Shown here: piece after piece, positions 34,576-42,899 of the stretch
Layout: the number at the start of each line of letters is the position of its first letter
Numbering within the stretch: position 1 is the first letter of the stretch
DNA from: UBA6136 sp044351045
GTDB lineage: Bacteria > Pseudomonadota > Gammaproteobacteria > Methylococcales > Methylococcaceae
Direction: 5' to 3'
Length of the DNA stretch: 64,000 nt
NCBI GenBank assembly: GCA_044351045.1
Contig: JBILGM010000002.1
Location: 1-64,000 of the forward strand
Translations under genes and position numbers: made by a program
Notes under the pieces: model-generated
Told to the model about the DNA's origin: nothing
Databases searched by the model: none
Seen by the model: the letters and a program-made list of their open reading frames with translations, nothing else

Positions 34576-35517
34576 ATGAAATCACGTCTACTCGTCAATG
34601 TGGGTCTGCTGACCGTGATTGCGATCCTGGCGACGATAGCCATCGTGAAACCCGGCAAAAAAGAAGTGGAGCCTTCTTCCTTGCTGGCCGTTGATCCTCA
34701 GGGTTTGAAGAGTGTCACCCTGCAGAACAAGGAAACGCTCGTCTTTGAAAAAATCGATGGACAGTGGCGTCTGACGGCTCCATTTGCCGCACCTGTCAAT
34801 CAGGTGCGTATCGGTCAGTTGCTGGATGTGACCAAAGCCACCAGCGAGGCGAATTATCCGCTCAAGCCAGATGAAGTGGCCCAGTTCGGGCTGGACGAGC
34901 CCCAAGCTGTCCTGACTCTGGGTAAGAATACGCTGCAGTTTGGTGGCACGGATCCGATCAAGATGCGTCGCTATGTCCGTTTGGGCGATACCTTGCATCT
35001 GGTTGAAGACAATTTCTTTCATCATCTAACTGCCCCCGCTACGGATTATGTAGACAAACGGCTGATCCCCGAGGGGGCTAAGATTCATGAAATTCAACTG
35101 CCTGGTCTGAAGGCCATCAAAAATGGAGAGGGTAAATGGACGGTGGAACCCGCCGGCGAATCCGGCACCGACCTGGCTGAACTGGCTTCTGTCTGGGCGA
35201 CGTCCCGCGCCATTGACGTGAAGCGCATGGATACACAGGTGGTGGGTGAGACCATCCGCATTGGTCTCGTTGATGGCGCGCCGATTGAATTCGTTATCCT
35301 TAAAAAGTCACCCGAGCTGGTGCTGGGTCGCAGGGATCTGGGTCTTCAATATGAAGTGACCGGAGAAACCTCGCGTGAGCTTCTGAATCAGCCCAAACAG
35401 AAATCGCTGACACCGTCGGTGAACGAACAGGATCGCCCTGAAGATGAAACGACAGCGCCTCATGATGAATCCGATGAGTCCGGGCAGGATGTCGGCCATG
35501 ATGACGATGAGGGTTGA
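34576..35517 (+). CDS. DUF4340 domain-containing protein
   Basis: The 313-residue product has one N-terminal membrane anchor (about LLVNVGLLTVIAILATIAIV) and a periplasmic repeat-like domain of the DUF4340 type (FEKIDGQWRLTAPFAAPVNQVRIGQLL, YPLKPDEVAQFGLDEPQAVLTLG as marker blocks). A low-complexity acidic/His tail (PEDETTAPHDESDESGQDVGHDDDEG region) ends the protein. It starts directly after the GldG-like stop codon and completes the four-gene export module. Function unknown. Confidence 0.85.
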   Translation: MKSRLLVNVGLLTVIAILATIAIVKPGKKEVEPSSLLAVDPQGLKSVTLQNKETLVFEKIDGQWRLTAPFAAPVNQVRIGQLLDVTKATSEANYPLKPDEVAQFGLDEPQAVLTLGKNTLQFGGTDPIKMRRYVRLGDTLHLVEDNFFHHLTAPATDYVDKRLIPEGAKIHEIQLPGLKAIKNGEGKWTVEPAGESGTDLAELASVWATSRAIDVKRMDTQVVGETIRIGLVDGAPIEFVILKKSPELVLGRRDLGLQYEVTGETSRELLNQPKQKSLTPSVNEQDRPEDETTAPHDESDESGQDVGHDDDEG

Positions 35518-35564
35518 TCGGGATACTGCGCTGACCGTATCGCAACGACAGCTCATTAAGGACG

Positions 35565-36380
35565 ATGCCTGAGTTACCTGAGGTCGAAACGACCCTGCGG
35601 GGTATTCGACCTCATCTTTCGGGTCAGATCATCGAAGGTTTGGATGTTCGCGATGGACGGCTGCGCTGGCCGATTCCTTCAGGCCTGCCGGAGAGGTTGA
35701 TAGGTCAGTCGATTCATGGTTTGGCTCGCCGGGGCAAATATATTCTGATCAGTACCGGACGGGGCACCCTCATCCTGCACCTGGGTATGTCCGGCAGCCT
35801 CCGGATGACCGAGGCCGCCATTCCTCCGCGCAAACACGATCATTACGATCTCATCCTGACGTGCGGAAAATGTCTCCGGTTTCATGATCCTCGACGATTT
35901 GGATGTCTCCTCTGGACCGAGGATGATCCAGCGAAACATGTGCTGATTGCGCCGATGGGCCCCGAACCACTGGGTGACGACTTTACTCCCGAACATCTCC
36001 ATGCCCGTTCACGTGGTCGCACTGCAGCGGTCAAGTCCCTGATGATGGACAGTCATGTCGTGGTCGGTGTAGGGAATATTTATGCCAGCGAGTCGTTGTT
36101 TCGTGCCGGGATTGCCCCGCACCGAGGTGCCGGCAAGATCTCGCTGGAACGCTATGGTCGGCTGGTGGATGCTATACGTGAGGTGCTGAGCGCATCGATT
36201 GAACAGGGTGGAACGACGCTGCGCGATTTCGTTAATGAGTCCGGCAATCCGGGCTACTTCAAGCAAACCCTGAATGTCTATGATCGCGCCGGCGAGCCTT
36301 GCCGGGTTTGTGGAACATCCATCAAGAGTGCTCGGCTGGGTCAGCGCTCCACTTTCTGGTGCCCACGCTGCCAGCGATAA
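35565..36380 (+). CDS. mutM: Formamidopyrimidine-DNA glycosylase
   Basis: The 271-residue enzyme starts with MPELPEVETT, where Pro2 is the catalytic nucleophile and Glu3 the assisting residue; it removes 8-oxoguanine and ring-opened purines. The helix-two-turn-helix has VVGVGNIYASESLFRAGI and the C-terminal zinc finger is complete: CRVCG about 16 residues before CPRC. It lies 47 bp after the DUF4340 gene and its end nearly meets the end of purK on the other strand. Confidence 0.96.
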   Translation: MPELPEVETTLRGIRPHLSGQIIEGLDVRDGRLRWPIPSGLPERLIGQSIHGLARRGKYILISTGRGTLILHLGMSGSLRMTEAAIPPRKHDHYDLILTCGKCLRFHDPRRFGCLLWTEDDPAKHVLIAPMGPEPLGDDFTPEHLHARSRGRTAAVKSLMMDSHVVVGVGNIYASESLFRAGIAPHRGAGKISLERYGRLVDAIREVLSASIEQGGTTLRDFVNESGNPGYFKQTLNVYDRAGEPCRVCGTSIKSARLGQRSTFWCPRCQR

Positions 36381-36381
36381 C

Positions 36382-37512
36382 TCAGTGTTTGAGTTGATCC
36401 TTGAGCATATTGGCTTGTTCGAGGGCCGAGTCGACCGACTCTGCCAGCACATTAAAGTGGCCCATCTTGCGTCCGATGCGGGCGGACTTCTTGCCGTAAA
36501 GATGCAATATCACGTTGGGCTGGCTGAGCAGTCTGTCCCAGGCCGGAGCATCGTCGCGCCAGATATCTCCCAGGAGATTCACCATGACCGCTGGACTGAG
36601 CAAACGCGTCTCACCCGGGGGGAGGCCGCAGAGCGTGCGAACCTGCTGTTCAAACTGACTCGTAAGCGTCGCATCAAGCGTGTAGTGACCGCTGTTGTGC
36701 GGACGGGGTGCGATTTCGTTGATGACGAGCTCATCACCCTCAAGGACAAAAAACTCGACGGCCAGCACACCGACATAGTCCATGGCATCCGCCAGATGCA
36801 AAGCCATCCGGCGAGCTTCCACAGCGACTTCATGGGTAACTCGCGCCGGGACGATACTGATGTCGAGTATGCCGGCTTCATGATGATTCTCGGCAACCGG
36901 AAATGTCGTGACCTCGCCAGGGCCGGTTCGCGCCACAATGACGGACACTTCAGTCTTAAGATCAAGCATCCGCTCAAGCACGCAAGGCTTCTGGCCCAAA
37001 TCGATGTAAGCGTTCCTTACCTCTTCGAAGGTTCTCACGCGAATCTGACCTTTGCCATCGTACCCAAGCCGAGCCAGTTTGAGGATGCCGGGCAAATAGG
37101 CGTCCAAAGGCTGTTCAAAATCGTGCGCTGTTCTGATGGGCAGATAAGGCGCAACGCCAAGGCCTGCAGCGCGGATGAAGGCTTTTTCGTCGATTCGATC
37201 CTGGGCAATGGAAACGGCATCTGCAGTGGGTGACACCTTGATGTTCTTAGCCAGACGGCTCAAACAACCGGCCGGCACATTCTCGAATTCTGTCGTAACG
37301 GCGACACAGGTATTGGCTAAGTGCTCCAATGCGGCCGGATCGTCGTAGGGCACGCAGAGATGGACGTCGGCAAGACTCCCGGCAGGGCTGTCGCTGTCGG
37401 GCTCCAGAACGGTGACGCGATAACCCATGGCGCGTGCTGCCATGGTGAACATGCGGCCCAATTGGCCGCCGCCGATAATGCCCAGCATGGCATCAGGCAG
37501 AATGTGTTTCAT
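36382..37512 (-). CDS. purK: 5-(carboxyamino)imidazole ribonucleotide synthase
   Basis: The 376-residue ATP-grasp enzyme carboxylates AIR to N5-CAIR in purine synthesis. Features: N-terminal IIGGGQLGRMF, ATP-grasp core KLARLGYDGKGQ, and metal-binding AVEFFVL...NEIAPRPHNSGHYT. It follows purE by 17 bp on the minus strand, the usual purE-purK pair. It converges with mutM with just one base between the stops. Confidence 0.96.
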   Translation of the reverse strand: MKHILPDAMLGIIGGGQLGRMFTMAARAMGYRVTVLEPDSDSPAGSLADVHLCVPYDDPAALEHLANTCVAVTTEFENVPAGCLSRLAKNIKVSPTADAVSIAQDRIDEKAFIRAAGLGVAPYLPIRTAHDFEQPLDAYLPGILKLARLGYDGKGQIRVRTFEEVRNAYIDLGQKPCVLERMLDLKTEVSVIVARTGPGEVTTFPVAENHHEAGILDISIVPARVTHEVAVEARRMALHLADAMDYVGVLAVEFFVLEGDELVINEIAPRPHNSGHYTLDATLTSQFEQQVRTLCGLPPGETRLLSPAVMVNLLGDIWRDDAPAWDRLLSQPNVILHLYGKKSARIGRKMGHFNVLAESVDSALEQANMLKDQLKH

Positions 37513-37529
37513 CGAAATGACCAGGAGTT

Positions 37530-38018
37530 TCAGTAGAGTGGGGGTAGGCTGGCATCCAGGACGGACTGGGTCTGTTCCATGCGAAAATGGTCCAGTCGGG
37601 TACGGATATCCGGGTCGTGATTGGCTAGCATGGCTGCCGCGAAGAGAGCGGCGTTCGTAGCGCCTGCTTCACCGATGGCGAACGTCGCAACCGGAATCCC
37701 CTTGGGCATCTGCACGATTGAAAATAACGAATCCTTGCCTTTCAGGTACTTGCTGGGTACCGGCACACCCAGGACGGGCAAACTGGTCTTGGCGGCCAGC
37801 ATCCCCGGCAAATGGGCTGCCCCTCCCGCACCAGCGATGATGCAGGCGAGACCCCTTTCGCGAGCGGTTTCCGCGTATTCGAACAGCAAGTCCGGAGTCC
37901 TGTGTGCCGACACCACCTTGGTTTCGAAGGAAATTCTCAGCTCTTTGAGCTGCCGGGCGGCATGTTCCATGACGTCCCAATCACTGGTGCTGCCCATGAC
38001 GATACCAATCTGAAGCAT
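37530..38018 (-). CDS. purE: N5-carboxyaminoimidazole ribonucleotide mutase
   Basis: From ATG 38018 the 162-residue protein reads MLQIGIVMGSTSDWDVM, the PurE nucleotide-binding signature; then SAHRTPDLLFEYA and IAGAGGAAHLPGM and GVPVPSKYLKGKDSL. It moves the carboxyl group from N5 to C4 to give CAIR. The upstream extension of the frame to 38078 lacks family similarity and was not used. First gene of purEK. Confidence 0.96.
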   Translation of the reverse strand: MLQIGIVMGSTSDWDVMEHAARQLKELRISFETKVVSAHRTPDLLFEYAETARERGLACIIAGAGGAAHLPGMLAAKTSLPVLGVPVPSKYLKGKDSLFSIVQMPKGIPVATFAIGEAGATNAALFAAAMLANHDPDIRTRLDHFRMEQTQSVLDASLPPLY

Positions 38019-38175
38019 GGCGGATTCCAACGCAAAAAAACGAAATATATTAGCCCATTCAGATAGCGAGGCATGCATTTCGCTGTATTCTCGGCCAGAC
38101 TGACGCCATCAGCCTGCTTCGTAGCCGTCTGATGCGTTCAATTCCCCCTTCATTCTTGCCATCTTGGGAGTGGTC

Positions 38176-38916
38176 ATGAGTAAACCAACAACGATTGATC
38201 CAGCGGAGCAAGCCCGTTTTGAAAGACTGGCCAAGCAGTGGTGGGATGAATCCGGACCCTTCTGGCCCTTGCACGGGATGAATGAACTGCGTGCCGGCTA
38301 TATTCGCGACCAAATTATCCACTGGGGAGGAAAGCATGCTGACGCGGAAAGGCCTCTCGAAGGTCTGAGAATTCTCGATATCGGTTGTGGCGGTGGGATA
38401 TTGAGCGAGGCTATCGCCCGGATGGGTGCCGAGGTGCATGGTGTGGACATGATTGAGAAGAATATTCAGATCGCGCGGTTACATGCATCAGGGCAGGGGC
38501 TTAACCTTTTTTATGAGTGCTCAACCGCCGACGCATTGACGGAGCGAGGGGAGACCTACGACGCCGTTCTTAATATGGAAGTCGTGGAGCACGTGTCGGA
38601 TTTGCCCTTATTCATGCGGAGCTGTGCTCGCTTGCTGAAGCCCGGTGGATTAATGATGATTGCTACGATCAACCGAACTCTGGCATCGTTCTGCACTGCC
38701 ATTGTGGGGGCTGAATACGTTTTATGCTGGCTTCCCAGAGGAACCCATCAGTGGCGAAAGTTCCCCACCCCCGCTGAGTTGGGAGAACTTTTGAGGGCAG
38801 ATGGCCTGACGGTCGCCGATCGCACCGGCGTAAGGCTCAACCCGCTAAACCGAAGCTTCCGGCTCGTGCCTTATGTTGGCATCAACTATATGCTCGTTGC
38901 CGTAAAGCCAGCGTGA
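38176..38916 (+). CDS. ubiG: Ubiquinone biosynthesis O-methyltransferase
   Basis: ATG 38176 is preferred because GGGAG lies five bases upstream. The 246-residue protein has LAKQWWDESGPFWPLHGMNELRAGYI, typical for UbiG, and the SAM-binding motif LDIGCGGGILSEAIARMGA. It performs both O-methylations in ubiquinone synthesis. It is divergent from purE and stands alone in its direction. Confidence 0.95.
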   Translation: MSKPTTIDPAEQARFERLAKQWWDESGPFWPLHGMNELRAGYIRDQIIHWGGKHADAERPLEGLRILDIGCGGGILSEAIARMGAEVHGVDMIEKNIQIARLHASGQGLNLFYECSTADALTERGETYDAVLNMEVVEHVSDLPLFMRSCARLLKPGGLMMIATINRTLASFCTAIVGAEYVLCWLPRGTHQWRKFPTPAELGELLRADGLTVADRTGVRLNPLNRSFRLVPYVGINYMLVAVKPA

Positions 38917-38938
38917 GTTGTCGTGTAAAAGTACGCAC

Positions 38939-39397
38939 TCAATTGGGCCACAAGTTTTCGATGTAGGCCCGGCGAAAATCGAATATGGCATTCAGGCGTC
39001 GACGGATGAAGACCGCGTGAACTAGTTCTCCTAGCCAACTCCAAGGCATCACGTAATGGACGATGTCGGTCATCTCAATACCGCCGGGGACAGCGTCGAA
39101 GCGGTGCTCATGAAACCAGAAGCGAAACGGCCCGATTCGCTGCTCATCTACAAAGCGATGCAACGGCACGACGTGCTTGATCTCAGTCACCCAGATCATG
39201 GGAACGCTGGCCACCGCGGCAATCTGGTAGGTGATGATCAAGCCTGAGTAAATCTCTTCAGGCACTGCCGATGTGATCCGGAAATTAAGGAACTCAGGGG
39301 TGATGGCTTCCAGATTCCTGGGCGTCGAGAAGAACGGCCAGGCTTCTTCCAGGCTGATCGGGACAAATTGCTTGCGCGTTAGATGGTGAATGGGCAT
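38939..39397 (-). CDS. SRPBCC-family protein
   Basis: The 152-residue protein is a START-like lipid/ligand-binding fold: ISLEEAWPFFSTPRNLEAITPEFLNF at the N-terminus and IEMTDIVHYVMPWSWLGELVHAVFIRRRLNAIFDFR near the end. No signal peptide. Such genes often sit with photolyase genes in light- and stress-response clusters, and here phrB lies about 570 bp away on the other strand. Ligand unknown. Confidence 0.85.
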   Translation of the reverse strand: MPIHHLTRKQFVPISLEEAWPFFSTPRNLEAITPEFLNFRITSAVPEEIYSGLIITYQIAAVASVPMIWVTEIKHVVPLHRFVDEQRIGPFRFWFHEHRFDAVPGGIEMTDIVHYVMPWSWLGELVHAVFIRRRLNAIFDFRRAYIENLWPN

Positions 39398-39568
39398 GGG
39401 TGGTTTTGTTATGCCAAGTGTGAACGAAGAAATCGGACAGGGCGTGACTATTGCCTGAGTGCCTATCCGGGCTGGTCGAGCATCCTTTCCGTTTCAGGTG
39501 AACTCGATTATTCAGATCGCCTCTAAACCGAAAATTTATCAGAAGATTAACCCGGATACATTGCACCC

Positions 39569-39967
39569 ATGAATCAACATACCACCATAACGGTTCTTTA
39601 CGACGGAGGATGCCCGCTTTGCAGTCGGGAGATTAATCATTATCGTCGCATTGCCAGTGAATTACCCATCGAATGGGTAGACGTGACCTTGCCGGAGGTT
39701 GATCTCGGACGATTCGATCTCACCCGAGAGGAAGCCTTGCGGCTTTTTCACGTTGTCGATGCTAGTGGCACGATGCAGATGGGGGCCAAAGCCTTCATCG
39801 CACTCTGGGCGGTACTACCCGGTTATCGCTGGTTTGCGAAACTTTGTCGCGGGTTGCGCATCGCACCGCTACTGGAGCGAATCTATGTCCGTTTTGCCGG
39901 CTGGCATTATCGGCGACGTTGTCCTGAGGGTTCTTGCGGGATCTCACCCGAGCCGCCCAGGACATGA
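39569..39967 (+). CDS. DCC1-like thiol-disulfide oxidoreductase family (DUF393)
   Basis: A 132-residue protein starting with VLYDGGCPLCSREINHYRR, the DUF393 signature with a thioredoxin-like CPLC pair. Two further cysteines (RRRCPEGSCG) lie at the C-terminus. Its stop overlaps the phrB start as ATGA, so the two are translationally coupled. The role is not known; linkage with photolyase is common in my experience of this family. Confidence 0.87.
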   Translation: MNQHTTITVLYDGGCPLCSREINHYRRIASELPIEWVDVTLPEVDLGRFDLTREEALRLFHVVDASGTMQMGAKAFIALWAVLPGYRWFAKLCRGLRIAPLLERIYVRFAGWHYRRRCPEGSCGISPEPPRT

Positions 39968-41409
39968 CCACTGCAATCATCTGGTTTCGGCGTGATCTGC
40001 GCCTTTCGGATAACCCGGCCCTGTTGGCTGCACTGGCGGGTGCCCAAACCATCATTCCGGTTTATATTCATCAGGACTCTGTTGATCTGCCCTGGTCCAT
40101 TGGGAGCGCCAGTCGCTGGTGGCTACATCACAGCCTGAAATCACTGGATGATTCTCTATGTGCACTTGGATCTGGCCTGGTGCTTCGGCGGGGAGATCCG
40201 CTTGAAATCCTGCAGGAGATGATTGGATCGCATGGTGCAGAGCGGGTTTGCTGGAATCGGCTCTATGATCCTGTCGAGATCGCCCGTGATACCCTCATCA
40301 AAAAGGCTCTTCGAGATAACGGACTGACGGTCGAAACCTTCAATAGCAGTTTGCTCTTCGAACCCTGGGAAATCCGACGCTCAGGAGGCGAGGCCTATCG
40401 TGTATTTACGCCGTTCTGGAAGGCCATGCAGGCGTTGGGTTTAAATCGTCCGCCAGATCCTGCTCCAGCGGTGATGCCGCCCCTTCCCGTGACGCTAAAA
40501 AGAGATCCGCTGGATTCCCTCGATCTATTGCCGAGAATCCCATGGGATATTGGATTTTATGGCTTCTGGTCTGTGGGCGAGGGTGCAGCAAACAGACGGT
40601 TGGCTGAGTTCAGCGACACAAACCTGGCTTCGTATCAAACGGGACGTAATCTGCCCAGCCAGGCCGGTACATCGCGAATCTCGCCGCACCTTCATTTTGG
40701 CGAGATTTCACCTAGACAGATCGTGCAGTTCCTCCGGCACGATCAGGGTTTTGGCTATGGTGGAGGCTGCGAAAGTTATCTCCGCGAGATCGCTTGGCGG
40801 GAATTTGCCACTCATCTGCTCTTTCATTTTCCGCATACCACTGATATGCCCATGGATGAGCGCTTCCTGCGTTTGCCTTGGCGCAAGAACTACGGCGATG
40901 ACTTGAAACAGTGGCAGCTAGGTCAGACCGGATTTCCGATTATCGATGCCGGCATGCGCGAACTGTGGCGTACCGGCTGGATGCATAACCGGGTACGAAT
41001 GATCGTCGCGTCCCTGTTGACCAAGAATTTGTTGATCCCATGGCAGGAAGGTGCCCAGTGGTTTTGGGATACGCTGGTTGATGCTGATCTTGCCAGCAAC
41101 TCGATGGGCTGGCAGTGGACGGCGGGGTGTGGGGCCGACGCAGCGCCTTATTTCAGGATATTTAATCCTGTACTGCAGGGTGAACGGTTCGATCCGACTG
41201 GGGATTATGTTCGTCGCTGGGTGCCGGAACTCTCTAATATGGCCTCTCGATTCATCCATAAACCTTGGGAAGCTGGCGAAAGTGAGCTGGCAAATGTTGG
41301 TATCAAGCTGGGCAAGGATTACCCCAACCCAATCGTCGACTTGAAATCGAGCCGAGAACAGGCTCTTCAAGCATTTGGGGTAATCAAGACACCCACAGTG
41401 TTCAGCTGA
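39964..41409 (+). CDS. phrB: Deoxyribodipyrimidine photo-lyase
   Basis: From ATG 39964 the 481-residue protein begins MTTAIIWFRRDLRLSDNPAL, the photolyase/cryptochrome antenna domain, and the C-terminal FAD domain has TSRISPHLHFGEISPRQI, EIAWREFATHLL, WRTGWMHNRVRMIVASLLTKNLL and DADLASNSMGWQWTAGCG. It uses blue light to split cyclobutane pyrimidine dimers. The tryptophan and Asn residues of class I CPD photolyases are visible. Translation is coupled to the DUF393 gene. Confidence 0.95.
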   Translation: MTTAIIWFRRDLRLSDNPALLAALAGAQTIIPVYIHQDSVDLPWSIGSASRWWLHHSLKSLDDSLCALGSGLVLRRGDPLEILQEMIGSHGAERVCWNRLYDPVEIARDTLIKKALRDNGLTVETFNSSLLFEPWEIRRSGGEAYRVFTPFWKAMQALGLNRPPDPAPAVMPPLPVTLKRDPLDSLDLLPRIPWDIGFYGFWSVGEGAANRRLAEFSDTNLASYQTGRNLPSQAGTSRISPHLHFGEISPRQIVQFLRHDQGFGYGGGCESYLREIAWREFATHLLFHFPHTTDMPMDERFLRLPWRKNYGDDLKQWQLGQTGFPIIDAGMRELWRTGWMHNRVRMIVASLLTKNLLIPWQEGAQWFWDTLVDADLASNSMGWQWTAGCGADAAPYFRIFNPVLQGERFDPTGDYVRRWVPELSNMASRFIHKPWEAGESELANVGIKLGKDYPNPIVDLKSSREQALQAFGVIKTPTVFS

Positions 41410-41416
41410 GTGAATT

Positions 41417-41451
41417 ATCTGTGGCGAAGGAGTAAATCCTCTCCCGCAGAT
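41417..41451. terminator. Hairpin between convergent phrB and lipoprotein genes
   Basis: ATCTG...CAGAT arms with inner AGGA/TCCT pairs enclose the 47-bp gap between two converging genes. The stem is imperfect and lacks a strong T-run, so a bidirectional terminator role is only likely. Confidence 0.45.
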
Positions 41452-41456
41452 GTTTA

Positions 41457-42107
41457 TCAGCGACGACGGTAGGGCCGGCTTGATGAACTGGGCTTTTCGG
41501 CTGGCGTAATGTCGATGTCAATGGCCTCAATGAGTCTGGCAACAACCATGTCGCCCACTTTGATCTCATTGAAACGCCGGATTTCCGGTTTCCCCGTTAC
41601 TTTGACCAGTTTTCCGTCCGTTCCCTTCAGCGTTACCCTCCGACTGGCGTAATCGATTTCGGTCACGACCGCGGAATACTCATAGGCCCGAATGATGGCC
41701 GTGCCCGGTTTTACCCCTTTTGTAGGCTTAATCTCCTGAACTTCATTCCAGGCCGGCTTGCCACCAGGGCCTACGACGAAGATTTCAACTTCATCTCGGA
41801 ACTCTGCCTTGATGGTGTCACCAACACCGATTTCAGCAAAGTTCTTCACCTCTGGACCGACCTTCACCTTGGCGACTTTGTCGTCCGGGAATTTGAGTGT
41901 GAGAATACGATTCTTTCGACTAATCGCCTGGACCCTGGCCGTAAGTACGCCGTCAATCTGCTCGGCAAACCCGGGTTTGTCCACCGGCACCGTAGCCGTT
42001 TGACTGACACTCTCCGTTTTTTTCTTGGAAGAGCATCCAACAAGTAATGAACCCGCAAGCAGGGTGACTGCGCTTGCCATCAAAAGTGAGTGAATGGAGA
42101 TTCGCAT
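41457..42107 (-). CDS. Predicted lipoprotein, 216 aa
   Basis: The protein begins MRISIHSLLMASAVTLLAGSLLVGC, a lipoprotein signal with lipobox LVGC (Cys25). The mature part shows two similar beta-rich repeats, about residues 50-115 (VQAISRKNRILTLKFPDDK ... FAEIGVGDTIKAEF) and 140-200 (VTEIDYASRRVTLKGTDGK ... FNEIKVGDMVVARL), so it probably arose by internal duplication. No enzyme motif. It ends in a basic tail (PYRRR). Function unknown; envelope location likely. Confidence 0.75.
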   Translation of the reverse strand: MRISIHSLLMASAVTLLAGSLLVGCSSKKKTESVSQTATVPVDKPGFAEQIDGVLTARVQAISRKNRILTLKFPDDKVAKVKVGPEVKNFAEIGVGDTIKAEFRDEVEIFVVGPGGKPAWNEVQEIKPTKGVKPGTAIIRAYEYSAVVTEIDYASRRVTLKGTDGKLVKVTGKPEIRRFNEIKVGDMVVARLIEAIDIDITPAEKPSSSSRPYRRR

Positions 42108-42252
42108 TGAAAATATCGATTGTTTCTTGATGGAGAGATAAGACGACCGCTATGCCCGATCAATAGAAGGAGTTTAACAAGCCCCCAGATGCTTGCCAAC
42201 AAAGGGCGCGACTGGATCTGTGGGTTAATTCGAGCGACCTGGAGTCAAGCGT

Positions 42253-42762
42253 TCAGGACGTCCAAATGGGAGGAATATCTCCATTTTTTGCCACAGCATA
42301 CCAACCCATAGTCTGTGAACACTCTGGTTGGTTTTCCGCTGGTGCCCAGCCCGCAAAATCCTTGTCATCGATAGGCGAGTAGGGACCCGGTTTGACCTCG
42401 AACATGACCGTACCCGGCTGATGGGAGACCACCGCATGCCAGCTATAAGCCGGAATCTCGACGGCGCAGACACCCGTGTCGGCATTCAGATCAAGCCGCT
42501 CCAGCACCCTACCCACGTCATCGAATATGAGGATGGAGAAACTGCCTTTCAGGCACATCATCAATTCCCAGCCGTTGTCACGAGCATGACGGTGAGGCCG
42601 AACATAGGTCCCCGGTTCCATTGCATTAACCATACGCTGTACTGGGTCATCCAGTTGTGCGTGTAGGTTCAGGTTTTTTCGAAGACGTCGGTTTTGGCGG
42701 GCTTCCTCCGAGAGCGTGGTTATCGCCTGATGGGTGATTGTTAGTGAATTCTGCCTTGACAT
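42253..42762 (-). CDS. Cupin-fold protein, WbuC family
   Basis: The 169-residue protein has the cupin pattern PHRHARDNGWELMMCLKGS and a second strand set ending SWHAVVSHQPGTVMFEVKPGPYSP, placing it in the WbuC family of metal-binding cupins, often found in polysaccharide loci. No sugar genes are near, so the context gives no help. It starts with ATG at 42762, just below the fusA terminator, and so is probably transcribed separately. Confidence 0.85.
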   Translation of the reverse strand: MSRQNSLTITHQAITTLSEEARQNRRLRKNLNLHAQLDDPVQRMVNAMEPGTYVRPHRHARDNGWELMMCLKGSFSILIFDDVGRVLERLDLNADTGVCAVEIPAYSWHAVVSHQPGTVMFEVKPGPYSPIDDKDFAGWAPAENQPECSQTMGWYAVAKNGDIPPIWTS

Positions 42763-42779
42763 GGGTTACAGAACCTCGC

Positions 42780-42822
42780 AAAAAAACAGGGGCGGATCGC
42801 CGATCGGCGGTCCGCCCCTGTT
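42780..42822 (-). terminator. Strong intrinsic terminator of the EF-G gene
   Basis: AACAGGGGCGGA (42785-42796) and its exact complement TCCGCCCCTGTT (42811-42822) give a perfect 12-bp stem; an inner CGCCGATCGGCG can extend it. On the minus strand a run of seven T follows. It lies about 80 bp after the fusA stop. Confidence 0.9.
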
Positions 42823-42899
42823 CATTTCAGTCCGTCAGTGCCTTAGCCGCGAGACCCGAAGGTCAGAGTGCAGGAATGGCATCTGAGGAATAGCGCGGC

